Assembly: GCA_900762325.1 (NCBI GenBank)
Contig: CAAFGG010000052.1
Span: forward strand, 62,001 to 126,000
Reading direction: 5' to 3'
Length of the DNA: 64,000 nucleotides
Origin: an uncultured Collinsella sp.
GTDB lineage: Bacteria; Actinomycetota; Coriobacteriia; Coriobacteriales; Coriobacteriaceae
The notes under the pieces were generated by a model that was not told the DNA's origin, ran no database searches, and was given only the letters and a program-made list of their open reading frames with translations. The translations under genes and the position numbers were made by a program. Shown here one piece after another: positions 32,781 through 40,670 of this stretch. Every line of letters begins with the position of its first letter. Positions within the stretch are counted from its first letter, which is position 1.

Positions 32781-34418
32781 ATGGCAAAGAACATTACGTT
32801 CAACACCGATGCCCGCGCTAAGCTTGCCAAGGGCGTCAACACTCTGGCCGACGCCGTTACCGTCACCATGGGCCCCAAGGGTCGCTACGTTGCGCTGCAG
32901 CGCACGTTCGGTGCCCCGACCATCACCAACGACGGCGTTTCCGTCGCCAAGGAGATTGAGCTCGAGGACAACATCGAGAACATGGGCGCCCAGCTGGTGA
33001 AGGAGGTTGCCACCAAGACCAACGACACCGTGGGTGACGGCACCACCACCGCAACCCTGCTCGCTCAGGCCATCGTCAACGACGGTCTGCGCAACGTTGC
33101 TGCTGGCGCTAACCCGCTGGCCATCCGTCGCGGCATCGACAAGGCCGTCAACGCCGCCGTCGCCGAGATGAAGAAGCAGGCCAAGCCGGTCGAGACCAAG
33201 GAGCAGATTGCTTCCGTCGGTACCATCTCTGCCGGTGACCCCGAGGTCGGCGAGAAGATCGCCGAGGCCATGGAGGTCGTGGGCAAGGACGGCGTCATCA
33301 CCGTCGAGGATTCCCAGACGTTCGACATCACCATCGACACCGTCGAGGGCATGCAGTTCGACAAGGGCTATGTCTCCGCTTACTTCGTCACGGACAACGA
33401 CCGCATGGAGGCCGTGATGAAGGATCCGTACATCCTCATCACCGACCAGAAGATCTCCAGCGTTCAGGACATCATGCCCGTTCTCGAGGCTGTCCAGCGC
33501 GCTGGCCGCGGCCTGCTCATCATCGCTGAGGACATCGACGGCGAGGCCCTGCCTACCCTGGTCCTCAACAAGATCCGTGGCGCCCTCAACGTCTGCGCCG
33601 TCAAGGCCCCGGGCTACGGCGATCGCCGCAAGCGCATCCTCGAGGACATCGCCGTCCTCACCGGTGGCCAGGCTGCCCTGGACGAGCTGGGCGTGAAGGT
33701 CGCTGACATCACCGCCGATATGCTCGGTACCGCTAAGTCCGTCACCATCTCCAAGGACAACACCGTCGTCGTCGGCGGCGCTGGCTCCAAGGAGGCCATC
33801 GACGCCCGTATCGCTCAGATCAAGGGCGAGATGGAGAACACCACCTCTGACTTCGACCGCGAGAAGCTCCAGGAGCGCCTGGCCAAGCTCTCCGGTGGCG
33901 TTGCCGTCATCAAGGTCGGCGCTGCTACCGAGTCCGAGCTCAAGGAGATCAAGCACCGCGTCGAGGATGCCCTGCAGGCTACCCGCGCTGCTGTCGAGGA
34001 GGGCATTGTCGCCGGTGGCGGCGTCGCCTTCATGGACGCTGCTCCTGCGCTCGACGCTGTCGAGATCGACGACCCCGAGGAGAAGATCGGCGTCGACATC
34101 GTCAAGAAGGCTCTGACCGCTCCGGTCGCTACCATCGCCAAGAACGCTGGCTTTGAGGGCGCCGTCGTGGTCGACAAGGTTGCCGAGCTGCCCGCCGGCC
34201 AGGGTCTCAACTCTGCCAACGGCGAGTGGGGCGACATGATCGAGATGGGCGTCCTCGACCCCGTCAAGGTCAGCCGCGTCACCCTGCAGAACGCTGCTTC
34301 TGTCGCCAGCCTGATCCTCATCACCGAGGCTACCGTCTCCGATGTGCCCAAGAACACTCAGCTTGAGGACGCTATCGCTGCTGCCACCGCTGGTCAGCAG
34401 GGCGGCGGTATGTACTAA
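32781..34418 (+). CDS. groEL: Chaperonin GroEL
   Basis: A 545-residue Cpn60, the usual length. ATPase motifs are intact: TMGPKGRYVAL, the ATP-contact stretch VGDGTTTATLLAQAIV, and the apical domain with EGMQFDKGY and ALNVCAVKAPGYGDRRK. The C-terminal tail is short (QQGGGMY) rather than a long Gly-Met repeat. ATG follows ttggagg. Partner of the upstream groES. Codon use is strongly biased to the preferred codons seen in yebC and lysS, as expected for a highly expressed gene. Confidence 0.98.
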   Translation: MAKNITFNTDARAKLAKGVNTLADAVTVTMGPKGRYVALQRTFGAPTITNDGVSVAKEIELEDNIENMGAQLVKEVATKTNDTVGDGTTTATLLAQAIVNDGLRNVAAGANPLAIRRGIDKAVNAAVAEMKKQAKPVETKEQIASVGTISAGDPEVGEKIAEAMEVVGKDGVITVEDSQTFDITIDTVEGMQFDKGYVSAYFVTDNDRMEAVMKDPYILITDQKISSVQDIMPVLEAVQRAGRGLLIIAEDIDGEALPTLVLNKIRGALNVCAVKAPGYGDRRKRILEDIAVLTGGQAALDELGVKVADITADMLGTAKSVTISKDNTVVVGGAGSKEAIDARIAQIKGEMENTTSDFDREKLQERLAKLSGGVAVIKVGAATESELKEIKHRVEDALQATRAAVEEGIVAGGGVAFMDAAPALDAVEIDDPEEKIGVDIVKKALTAPVATIAKNAGFEGAVVVDKVAELPAGQGLNSANGEWGDMIEMGVLDPVKVSRVTLQNAASVASLILITEATVSDVPKNTQLEDAIAAATAGQQGGGMY

Positions 34419-34445
34419 GGCCGACAAGGTCTAGAACTCCCACCG

Positions 34446-34587
34446 GGAATCCGGGGGCGTGACGGGGTTTCTCTCCGGAACGTCCTCGGACATGCAAAGA
34501 GGCTCCGCATCGCGCTTCGCGCTGCGGAGCCTCTTTGCGTCCTGCGGAATATTCCGGAGAGAAGTCCCCGTCACGCCCCCGGATTCC
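34446..34587. terminator. 142-bp nested palindrome downstream of groEL
   Basis: Outer arms 34446-34467 and 34566-34587 pair perfectly over 22 bp, with pairing continuing for about 13 more bases after one bulge. An inner hairpin (34494-34509 / 34523-34538, 16 bp, gcaaagaggctccgca) is followed by a short pyrimidine tail. The inner hairpin alone would terminate groESL transcription; the outer arms are far longer than a terminator needs. Confidence 0.8.
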
Positions 34588-34753
34588 AGGCGTTTACGGC
34601 CTTGAGGTCGGCGGGCGGAGAATGTGGTTGATGGGGATACGTGTCCCTTTCGCTGTTTCGCGGCTTTGCCGCGAAAAGCGCGTTACTTTGGGATGGGTGG
34701 GGAACGTGGTTGTTGCGGCAACTGATCCCCGCCACAAATTACCCTTGGCATAC

Positions 34754-34781
34754 TTGCGCGAAAGCCTACTGGTGCTACACT
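34754..34781 (+). promoter_or_regulatory. Possible promoter of the riboflavin operon
   Basis: TTGCGC (34754) and TACACT (34776) with 16-bp spacing, about 14 bases before the riboswitch. Weak by consensus but well placed. Confidence 0.4.
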
Positions 34782-34794
34782 TGCAAGTGCTGTT

Positions 34795-34973
34795 TCAGGG
34801 CGGGGTGAAATTCCCCACTGGCGGTAAATCGGGCGGTGCCAAAGGGGTGCCGTGGAGCAGGCGAGGCGTCTGCGACCGAGCCGATGAGTCCGCGACCCGT
34901 GTGTGCGTTGGTTCGCATGCCGGCTGAACTGGTGAGATCCCAGTACCAACGGTTAGAGTCCGGATGAAAGAGG
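34795..34973 (+). promoter_or_regulatory. FMN riboswitch (RFN element)
   Basis: All conserved RFN blocks are present in order: agggcggggtgaaattcccc, actggcggtaaa, gagtccgcgaccc, ccggctgaactggtgag, atcccagtaccaacggttag and agtccggatgaaagagg. The element ends about 12 bases before the ribU start, and its last blocks overlap the region where the ribosome would bind, so FMN probably blocks translation initiation (known for many Actinomycetota), although attenuation cannot be excluded. It indicates that the downstream ECF transporter imports riboflavin. Confidence 0.97.
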
Positions 34974-34984
34974 CAGGTGATCTT

Positions 34985-35575
34985 ATGTCTGAACAGTCGC
35001 AGCATATCCATTTTGAGAACACGAATAGGTGGAGCACCAAACAGCTCGTTACCATGGCGTTGATGTGCGCCTTGGGCGCCCTGTTTATGTACGTGCAGCT
35101 GCCTATCCTTCCTTCGGCGCCGTTTTTGACGTATGACCCGTCGCTGGTGCCGGCGATGGTGTGTGGATTTGCGTATGGTCCCGGCGCCGGTACCGCTGTT
35201 GCCGCTATGGCTATCGTTATCCATGCGCTTACCACGGGCGATTGGGTCGGTGCGCTTATGAACTTGGTTGCCACGCTGGGCTATATTCTGCCTGCGGCTA
35301 TCGTCTATCAGAAGATGCACACCTACAAGGGTGCCGTGATTGGCCTGGCGCTCGGCGTCATTGCCGCTACGGCGCTGTCTATGGTCGCAAACCTTACTAT
35401 TGGCGTATGGTTCTGGTATGGCTCGGTCGATGTGATCGCTCCGCTCATGATTCCCGCCGTGCTGCCGTTCAACCTTATCAAGACCGTGCTTAATTCGGTA
35501 TTGACGCTTGCGGTGTACAAGGCGGTCTCCAACCTCATCACGCCTAAAAAGGACCAGGTCAAAGGCCGCGCATGA
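34985..35575 (+). CDS. ribU: Riboflavin ECF transporter S component
   Basis: A 196-residue substrate-binding membrane subunit of an energy-coupling-factor importer. Six hydrophobic helices are visible, and the N-terminal helix carries the LVTMALMCALGALFMYVQLP pattern of S components; PSAPFLTYDPSLVPAMVCGFAYGPGAG fits RibU. The FMN riboswitch upstream supports riboflavin specificity. ATG 34985 is preferred to ATG 34964, which is inside the riboswitch. The stop overlaps the start of the ATPase gene by four bases (ATGA), so the operon is tightly coupled. Confidence 0.92.
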   Translation: MSEQSQHIHFENTNRWSTKQLVTMALMCALGALFMYVQLPILPSAPFLTYDPSLVPAMVCGFAYGPGAGTAVAAMAIVIHALTTGDWVGALMNLVATLGYILPAAIVYQKMHTYKGAVIGLALGVIAATALSMVANLTIGVWFWYGSVDVIAPLMIPAVLPFNLIKTVLNSVLTLAVYKAVSNLITPKKDQVKGRA

Positions 35576-37476
35576 TTGAGTGTCGGGGCGTTTCCTTTAG
35601 CTATGACGGTGCCGCCCAGGCGCTTGACGGCATCGATCTGAGCATTAAGGACGGCGAGTTTTTCTGCATCCTCGGTGGCAATGGGTCGGGCAAGTCGACG
35701 TTTGCCAAGCATCTGAATGCGCTGCTGCAGCCCGATGCGGGCACGGTGCGCATTAACGGCATGGATGCGTCCGATCCCGAGCTGGTCTACGACATTCGCT
35801 CGACCGCGGGCATGGTATTCCAGAATCCCGATGATCAGCTGGTGGCAACGCTTGTCGAAGATGATGTTGCGTTTGGTCCCGAAAACCTAGGCGTGCCATC
35901 GGCGCAAATTGCGCAGCGCGTGCGCGAGGCGCTGAAGGGTGTGGGCCTGGTGGGCTTTGAGCGCCATGAGACCCACGCGCTTTCGGGCGGTCAAAAGCAG
36001 CGCGTGGCGCTTGCCGGCGTGCTCGCCATGGAACCGCGCGTGCTCATATTGGACGAGGCTTCCTCGATGCTCGATCCGCGCGGACGCAGGGGCCTTATGA
36101 AAGCGTGCCGCGCACTCCACGATCGCGGCATGACCATCGTGATGATTACGCACTTTATGGAAGAGGCTGCCGAGGCCGATCGTGTCGCCGTGTTTCAGAC
36201 TGGACGAGTTGCCATGCTCGGTAAGCCCGAGGAAATCTTGACGCGGGCGGACGAACTTGCGCAGCTCAACTTGGATATGCCGGCGTCGTGCTGTCTAGGT
36301 AGGGCACTTCGTGCGAAGGGTGTGCCCGTTCACGCGCAGGTGCGCGAGGCGGATATGGTTACCGAGGTTGCGCAGGTCTATACCGAGCGAAGTGGAGCAG
36401 ACATCGCGGGGCAGTCTTCCGTATCCCAGTGGGAAATCGCTGACGGCACTGTTCCGGTTGGCAACGAGGGGAACGCGTCGGAGCCCGTCATCGAGCTATC
36501 CCATGTTTCGTACAGTTATTCGCTCAGTCCGCGCGAGCGCCGCCGCTGGCATAAGCGCTCGGCCACTGCGGGCAAATCGAGCAAACAGGCTCTCTGGGGA
36601 AACGACCCCAGCAGCCCGTGGGCGCTGCGCGATGTATCGCTGACGGTGCGTCGCGGCGAGTTCCTGGGCTTGGCAGGTCATACCGGTTCGGGTAAGTCGA
36701 CGCTGGTCCAGCATCTCAACGGTTTGATTCGCCCTCAGGAGGGATCCGTTCGCGCGCTGGGGCTCGATCTGTCAAACAAGAAAGACGCCGCCGCGGTTAA
36801 GGCCAAGGTCGGCGTGGTGTTTCAATATCCCGAGCGTCAGCTGTTTGCCGAAACCGTGGCGCAGGACGTGGCGTTTGGTCCGCACAACCTTGGCTTGTCG
36901 CAGGCCGAGGTTGCCCGCCGCGTTGAGACATCGCTCTCGCGCGTGGGCCTCGACCTTTCCACGGTCGGCGACAAGAGTCCCTTTGAGCTTTCGGGCGGTC
37001 AGCAACGGCGTGTGGCATTCGCCGGCGTACTCGCCATGGAGCCCGAAGTCCTGGTGCTCGATGAACCCATGGCGGGGCTCGATCCGGCTGCGCGCAGGGA
37101 TTTCCTAGGGCTCATCGACCGACTTCACCGCGATGGCCTGACCGTTGTCATGGTTTCGCACAGCATGGATGACCTGGCCAATTGCTGCGACCGTATTGTC
37201 GTGATGAACGAGGGCGCGGTGTTTGCCGAGGGCACGCCCGCTCAGGTGTTTGCGCATGCCGATGAGCTCAAGTCGATCGGCTTGGGCGTTCCCGCCGCCC
37301 AGCGTATGGCGCTGGCGCTTACGGAGGCGGGCGTGCCGCTGCGTCGCGGCGGGCTCTATACGGTTGAGTCGTTGGCCGACGAGTTGGCAGATTTGCTGAT
37401 CGGTCGCCCAGACGGTTCTTCTAACGTCGCGGACATTGCTAAATCCAAGACGGTCGCGCGAGAGGAGGGCTGCTAA
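35572..37476 (+). CDS. ecfA: ECF transporter ATPase, two ABC domains fused (EcfA-EcfA')
   Basis: A 634-residue protein with two complete ABC ATPase domains. Domain 1 (about 1-240): Walker A GGNGSGKSTFAK, signature LSGGQKQRVALAG, Walker B LILDEASSMLD. Domain 2 (about 300-590): Walker A GHTGSGKSTLVQ, signature LSGGQQRRVAFAG, Walker B LVLDEPMAGLD. In Firmicutes these are usually two genes, ecfA1 and ecfA2; here they form one chain joined by a linker of about 60 residues. It energises riboflavin uptake with ecfT and ribU. The ATG overlaps the ribU stop, and its TAA overlaps the ecfT ATG by one base. Confidence 0.93.
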   Translation: MIECRGVSFSYDGAAQALDGIDLSIKDGEFFCILGGNGSGKSTFAKHLNALLQPDAGTVRINGMDASDPELVYDIRSTAGMVFQNPDDQLVATLVEDDVAFGPENLGVPSAQIAQRVREALKGVGLVGFERHETHALSGGQKQRVALAGVLAMEPRVLILDEASSMLDPRGRRGLMKACRALHDRGMTIVMITHFMEEAAEADRVAVFQTGRVAMLGKPEEILTRADELAQLNLDMPASCCLGRALRAKGVPVHAQVREADMVTEVAQVYTERSGADIAGQSSVSQWEIADGTVPVGNEGNASEPVIELSHVSYSYSLSPRERRRWHKRSATAGKSSKQALWGNDPSSPWALRDVSLTVRRGEFLGLAGHTGSGKSTLVQHLNGLIRPQEGSVRALGLDLSNKKDAAAVKAKVGVVFQYPERQLFAETVAQDVAFGPHNLGLSQAEVARRVETSLSRVGLDLSTVGDKSPFELSGGQQRRVAFAGVLAMEPEVLVLDEPMAGLDPAARRDFLGLIDRLHRDGLTVVMVSHSMDDLANCCDRIVVMNEGAVFAEGTPAQVFAHADELKSIGLGVPAAQRMALALTEAGVPLRRGGLYTVESLADELADLLIGRPDGSSNVADIAKSKTVAREEGC

Positions 37477-38276
37477 TGGAGGTGTTTTCGTTTGGCAGCT
37501 ACTATCCCGGCGATAGTGCGATCCACCGCCTGGACCCGCGAACTAAGTTGCTCTTGGGCTTTGTGTTTCTGATCACGACGCTCACAGTCAGCAGCTTCTG
37601 CGGACTGGCCTCGGTCGCAATCTTCATTGTCCTGATTTATACCGTGTCCCGGGTGCCGTTGCGCCGGGTCCTATCATCGATGGCACCATTGCTGGCGATT
37701 GTCGTGGTGGTCGCGGTGCTCAACCTGTTTTCCGACCAGAGCGGGCGCATCCTGTGGCAGCTCGGCTTTCTGCAGATAAGCGAGGGCTCGCTGCATTCCG
37801 CCGCCTTTATGGCGTGCCGCCTGAGCTTGATGATGGCCGGCATGAGCGCCATTACGCTCACCACGCCCACGCTCGACCTCACCGCGGGCTTTGAGCGTCT
37901 GCTCGCACCGTTTGCGCGCGTGGGGCTCCCTGCGCATGAGCTCGGCATGATCATGGGTATCGCGTTGCGCTTTATGCCGCAGTTTGCCACTGAGATGAAA
38001 CAGACGGCCGATGCGCAGGCAAGCCGCGGCGCGCGCGTGACGGGCGGTCCGCTCGGCGGTGTGCGCATGCTCGGCAGTGTGGCGATTCCGCTGTTCACGG
38101 GCGTGTTCCGTCATGCCGAGACGCTTTCGGCCGCCATGGATGCGCGCTGCTATCACGGCGAGCAGGGCCGCACGCGCCTGCATGCGCTTGCATTTCGCCG
38201 CGGGGATGCGCTGGCTGCGGTGGTGACGGCGTTGCTGCTCATCTGCGTCATCGTCATCAATCTTCAACTTGTTTAG
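37476..38276 (+). CDS. ecfT: ECF transporter transmembrane component EcfT
   Basis: A 266-residue membrane scaffold that couples the two ATPases to the S component. About five helices are seen, and the cytoplasmic coupling helices contain the expected Ala-Arg-Gly type motifs (QASRGARVTGG and AAMDARCYHG). ATG is at 37476, one base overlapping the ecfA stop (TAATG). ribU, ecfA and ecfT form one complete transporter. Whether other S components elsewhere use this module cannot be told, but the FMN riboswitch makes riboflavin the likely main cargo. Confidence 0.93.
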   Translation: MEVFSFGSYYPGDSAIHRLDPRTKLLLGFVFLITTLTVSSFCGLASVAIFIVLIYTVSRVPLRRVLSSMAPLLAIVVVVAVLNLFSDQSGRILWQLGFLQISEGSLHSAAFMACRLSLMMAGMSAITLTTPTLDLTAGFERLLAPFARVGLPAHELGMIMGIALRFMPQFATEMKQTADAQASRGARVTGGPLGGVRMLGSVAIPLFTGVFRHAETLSAAMDARCYHGEQGRTRLHALAFRRGDALAAVVTALLLICVIVINLQLV

Positions 38277-38306
38277 GCGCGATTCGAGCGCAAGAAAGGG
38301 GTCCCT

Positions 38307-38753
38307 ATGACCGACAACGACCGCACGGCTCAGCTTGAGCGCGCCTGTTCGTATCTCAGGCGCATTCCGGCGTGGTATCTGGCCACGACCGATGTGGCCG
38401 ACGGACATCAGCCCCGCGTGAGACCGTTTTCGTTTGCCATGGTCGATGACGGCAAGCTGTGGTTTTGCACGTCGCGCGACAAGGACGTGTGGGCGGAGCT
38501 GAGTGCGAATCCCAAGTTTGAGCTCTCGGGCTGGAAGCCGGGGGAATGTTGGATCGTGTTGACCGGCGAGGCCGCACTTGAGGACGACGCAGTTGCGAGC
38601 GACAAGGTGCGTCAAGCGGGTTTTAAGCACATGGTGGGCATTGGCGAGGAACACGAGAGTGCCAACGACGGCCGCCTTGCGTTTTTTTCGGTCCGCAATA
38701 TCGTCGCCCGCTTCTGTGATATCGACGGCAGCGAGGAGCGCCTGGAGCTCTAG
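38307..38753 (+). CDS. Pyridoxamine 5'-phosphate oxidase-fold flavin-binding protein (copy 1)
   Basis: A 148-residue split-barrel protein of the PNPOx-like family. The family core is IPAWYLATTD, then PRVRPFSFAMVDDGKLWFCTS and KDVWAELSANPKFELSG. Such proteins usually bind FMN or F420 and act as small reductases or oxidases. It begins 30 bp after ecfT with aaaggggtccc upstream and is probably in the riboflavin operon, whose cargo is the precursor of FMN. A paralogue follows 44 bp later. Actual reaction unknown. Confidence 0.85.
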   Translation: MTDNDRTAQLERACSYLRRIPAWYLATTDVADGHQPRVRPFSFAMVDDGKLWFCTSRDKDVWAELSANPKFELSGWKPGECWIVLTGEAALEDDAVASDKVRQAGFKHMVGIGEEHESANDGRLAFFSVRNIVARFCDIDGSEERLEL

Positions 38754-38797
38754 CTCACACAAACCAGGCTCTCAAACTGGCTAGTACAGGAGGACAC

Positions 38798-39208
38798 ATG
38801 GACGGATTGAATACGGTTTTGGAGTATCTGACGTCGGTGCCGGCGTGGTATCTGGCGACGAGCGTGGACGGACAGCCACATGTGCGTCCGTTCTCGTTTG
38901 CACAGATTCAGGACGGCAAACTGTGGTTTGTAACGGCGCGCACCAAAGATGTGTGGCAGGAGCTGCTGCAAAATCCGCGCTTTGAGGCCACGAGTTGGTG
39001 GCCGGGCCATGGCTGGCTCATCTTGCGCGGGCGTGCGGGGCTGGAAGACCGGGCTTCGAGCGAAATGCGCGAGGCCGGATGGAATCATCTTGAGCGCTTG
39101 AGCGAGCACTATGAGGGGCCTAACGACCCCGCGCTCGTCTTCTTTAGCGTCGAGGATCCCGAGGCTTTTATCTGCAATCACGACGAATGGGTGCCGGTCG
39201 AGCTCTAG
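38798..39208 (+). CDS. PNPOx-fold flavin-binding protein (copy 2)
   Basis: A 136-residue paralogue of the preceding gene: VPAWYLATSVDGQPHVRPFSFAQIQDGKLWFVTARTKDVW aligns closely with copy 1 over the whole chain. Start ATG after caggagga. The two are a tandem duplication that has diverged. Both sit directly behind a riboflavin transporter, so a role as flavin-dependent enzymes supplied by the imported vitamin is reasonable. A long hairpin (39246-39299) ends the unit. Confidence 0.85.
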   Translation: MDGLNTVLEYLTSVPAWYLATSVDGQPHVRPFSFAQIQDGKLWFVTARTKDVWQELLQNPRFEATSWWPGHGWLILRGRAGLEDRASSEMREAGWNHLERLSEHYEGPNDPALVFFSVEDPEAFICNHDEWVPVEL

Positions 39209-39245
39209 CCAGCTGGCTCATCCTAACAATTTAGTTTTCGCATGG

Positions 39246-39299
39246 GCGGGCCCTGTGTTGCCCGGCACCGTAAGGAGTGCCGGCCAATACGGGGCCCGC
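39246..39299 (+). terminator. Terminator of the riboflavin-ECF unit
   Basis: A stem of about 23 bp with three mismatches (gcgggccctgtgttg... paired with ...ccaatacggggcccgc) and a 10-nt loop, followed by tctatttg. The U-tract is weak. Confidence 0.7.
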
Positions 39300-39343
39300 T
39301 CTATTTGTCAATTCCTTCAAGCGAATGTGTCGGGAATGTTTCA

Positions 39344-39380
39344 ATGCATGAATATGCAAGCTATTTACGTATTCATGCAT
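39344..39380. promoter_or_regulatory. Probable ArgR operator (ARG boxes) upstream of argC
   Basis: Perfect 11-bp inverted repeat atgcatgaata / tattcatgcat around 15 nt, 86 bp before the argC start. The left half lies in tgcatgaatatgca, itself palindromic and close to known Gram-positive ARG boxes (cores TGAATA / TATTCA). argR is not in the window; the assignment rests on sequence and position. Confidence 0.65.
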
Positions 39381-39465
39381 CTTTTGGTGCTAAAGTTTCA
39401 ACCCACTTCATAACGACCGCTGCGAAATGCGCATCGGTGCATAAATCGCAGACAAGGAGTCTGAT

Positions 39466-40536
39466 ATGTCTTTGAAGGTTGGAATCGTCGGCGCGGCTGG
39501 ATATGCCGGAGCCGAGCTCATTCGCCTCGTGCTCGGTCATCCCGAGTTTGAACTTGTCGCCATTACGTCCAACGCCGATGCCGGCCAGCCGTTGTCTGCG
39601 GTGTACCCGAGCTTCACCGGCGTAAGCGATCTTGTCTTCACGACGCATGATGCCCTCGAGCTCAAGAACTGTGACGCGGTATTTTTGGCCGTGCCGCACA
39701 CGGCTGCCATGGCTCAGGTGCCCGCCCTGCTTGCCGCGGGAGTCTCCTGCATTGACCTCTCGGCCGACTATCGCCTGAGCGATCCGGCCACCTTTGAGGC
39801 CTGGTATGCCGCCGAGCACACGAGCCCCGAGTTGCTCAAGACCCGCGCCTTCGGTCTGCCCGAGCTGTTCTCCCAGGATTTGGAGACCGCTGCATCCGAT
39901 CATGCCGACGGCAAACCCGTGCTGGTCGCCTGCGCCGGCTGCTATCCCACCGCAACGAGCCTTGCCGCCGCGCCCGCCGTGCGTGCGGGCTGGGTGGCCG
40001 AGAACGGTCCCGTGATTGTCGATGCCATCAGCGGTGTGACGGGTGCCGGTAAGTCCTGTAACGCTCGTACGCATTTTTGCAGCGCCGACGAGAATTTGGA
40101 GGCCTACGGCGTGGGCAAGCATCGCCACACGCCCGAGATTGAGCAAATCCTTGGCCTGACCGATCGCGTCGTCTTTACCCCGCACCTGGCACCGCTCAAG
40201 CGTGGTCTGCTCTCCACGGTGACGATGCCGCTCGCGCCGCAGGCCATCGACTCCCTGGCTCTTGAGGACGTCGTCGACTATTACAAGCAGTTCTACGCTG
40301 GACGCACCTTTGTGCGTGTGCTCGACGCCGGTCAGCAGCCCAAGACGGCTTCGGTCGTCGGCACCAACGCTGCCCAGATCGGCCTTGCGCTCAACAAGCG
40401 CGCGGGCGTGCTGGTGGCGACGGGCGCTATCGACAATCTGTGCAAGGGTGCAGCAGGCCAGGCGGTCCAGTGCGCCAATATCGTCTTTGGTTTTGATGAG
40501 CGACGAGGCTTGCCCACAGTGGCGTGCCCGGTGTAG
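39466..40536 (+). CDS. argC: N-acetyl-gamma-glutamyl-phosphate reductase
   Basis: A 356-residue ArgC, third step of arginine synthesis: NADPH reduction of N-acetyl-glutamyl phosphate to the semialdehyde. Nucleotide motif VGIVGAAGYAGAELIRL is at the N terminus. The catalytic Cys is in VACAGCYPTATSL (near residue 156), and HRHTPEIEQ and VFTPHLAPLKRGLLST are intact. Start ATG follows acaaggag. First gene of argC-argJ-argB-argD, with a probable ArgR operator upstream. A hairpin with a U-run lies between it and argJ. Confidence 0.97.
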   Translation: MSLKVGIVGAAGYAGAELIRLVLGHPEFELVAITSNADAGQPLSAVYPSFTGVSDLVFTTHDALELKNCDAVFLAVPHTAAMAQVPALLAAGVSCIDLSADYRLSDPATFEAWYAAEHTSPELLKTRAFGLPELFSQDLETAASDHADGKPVLVACAGCYPTATSLAAAPAVRAGWVAENGPVIVDAISGVTGAGKSCNARTHFCSADENLEAYGVGKHRHTPEIEQILGLTDRVVFTPHLAPLKRGLLSTVTMPLAPQAIDSLALEDVVDYYKQFYAGRTFVRVLDAGQQPKTASVVGTNAAQIGLALNKRAGVLVATGAIDNLCKGAAGQAVQCANIVFGFDERRGLPTVACPV

Positions 40537-40565
40537 CACATTCGATTGTTAGCGATTTGGTAGTC

Positions 40566-40644
40566 GGGCATCGAGTGGGGCGCCACTCTTAAGCTGGTCT
40601 CATGATTGTGACTGGCATGGCGCACCAACCGATGCCCCTTTTTT
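40566..40644 (+). terminator. Hairpin with U-run inside the arg operon
   Basis: Outer stem gggcatcg (40566-40573) / cgatgccc (40630-40637) encloses a small inner hairpin (agtgg / ccact) and is followed by a TTTTTT run (40639-40644). It would terminate or attenuate between argC and argJ; 26 bp remain before the argJ start. Confidence 0.6.
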
Positions 40645-40670
40645 GTTTGACATAAGGAGTCATAAAGACG

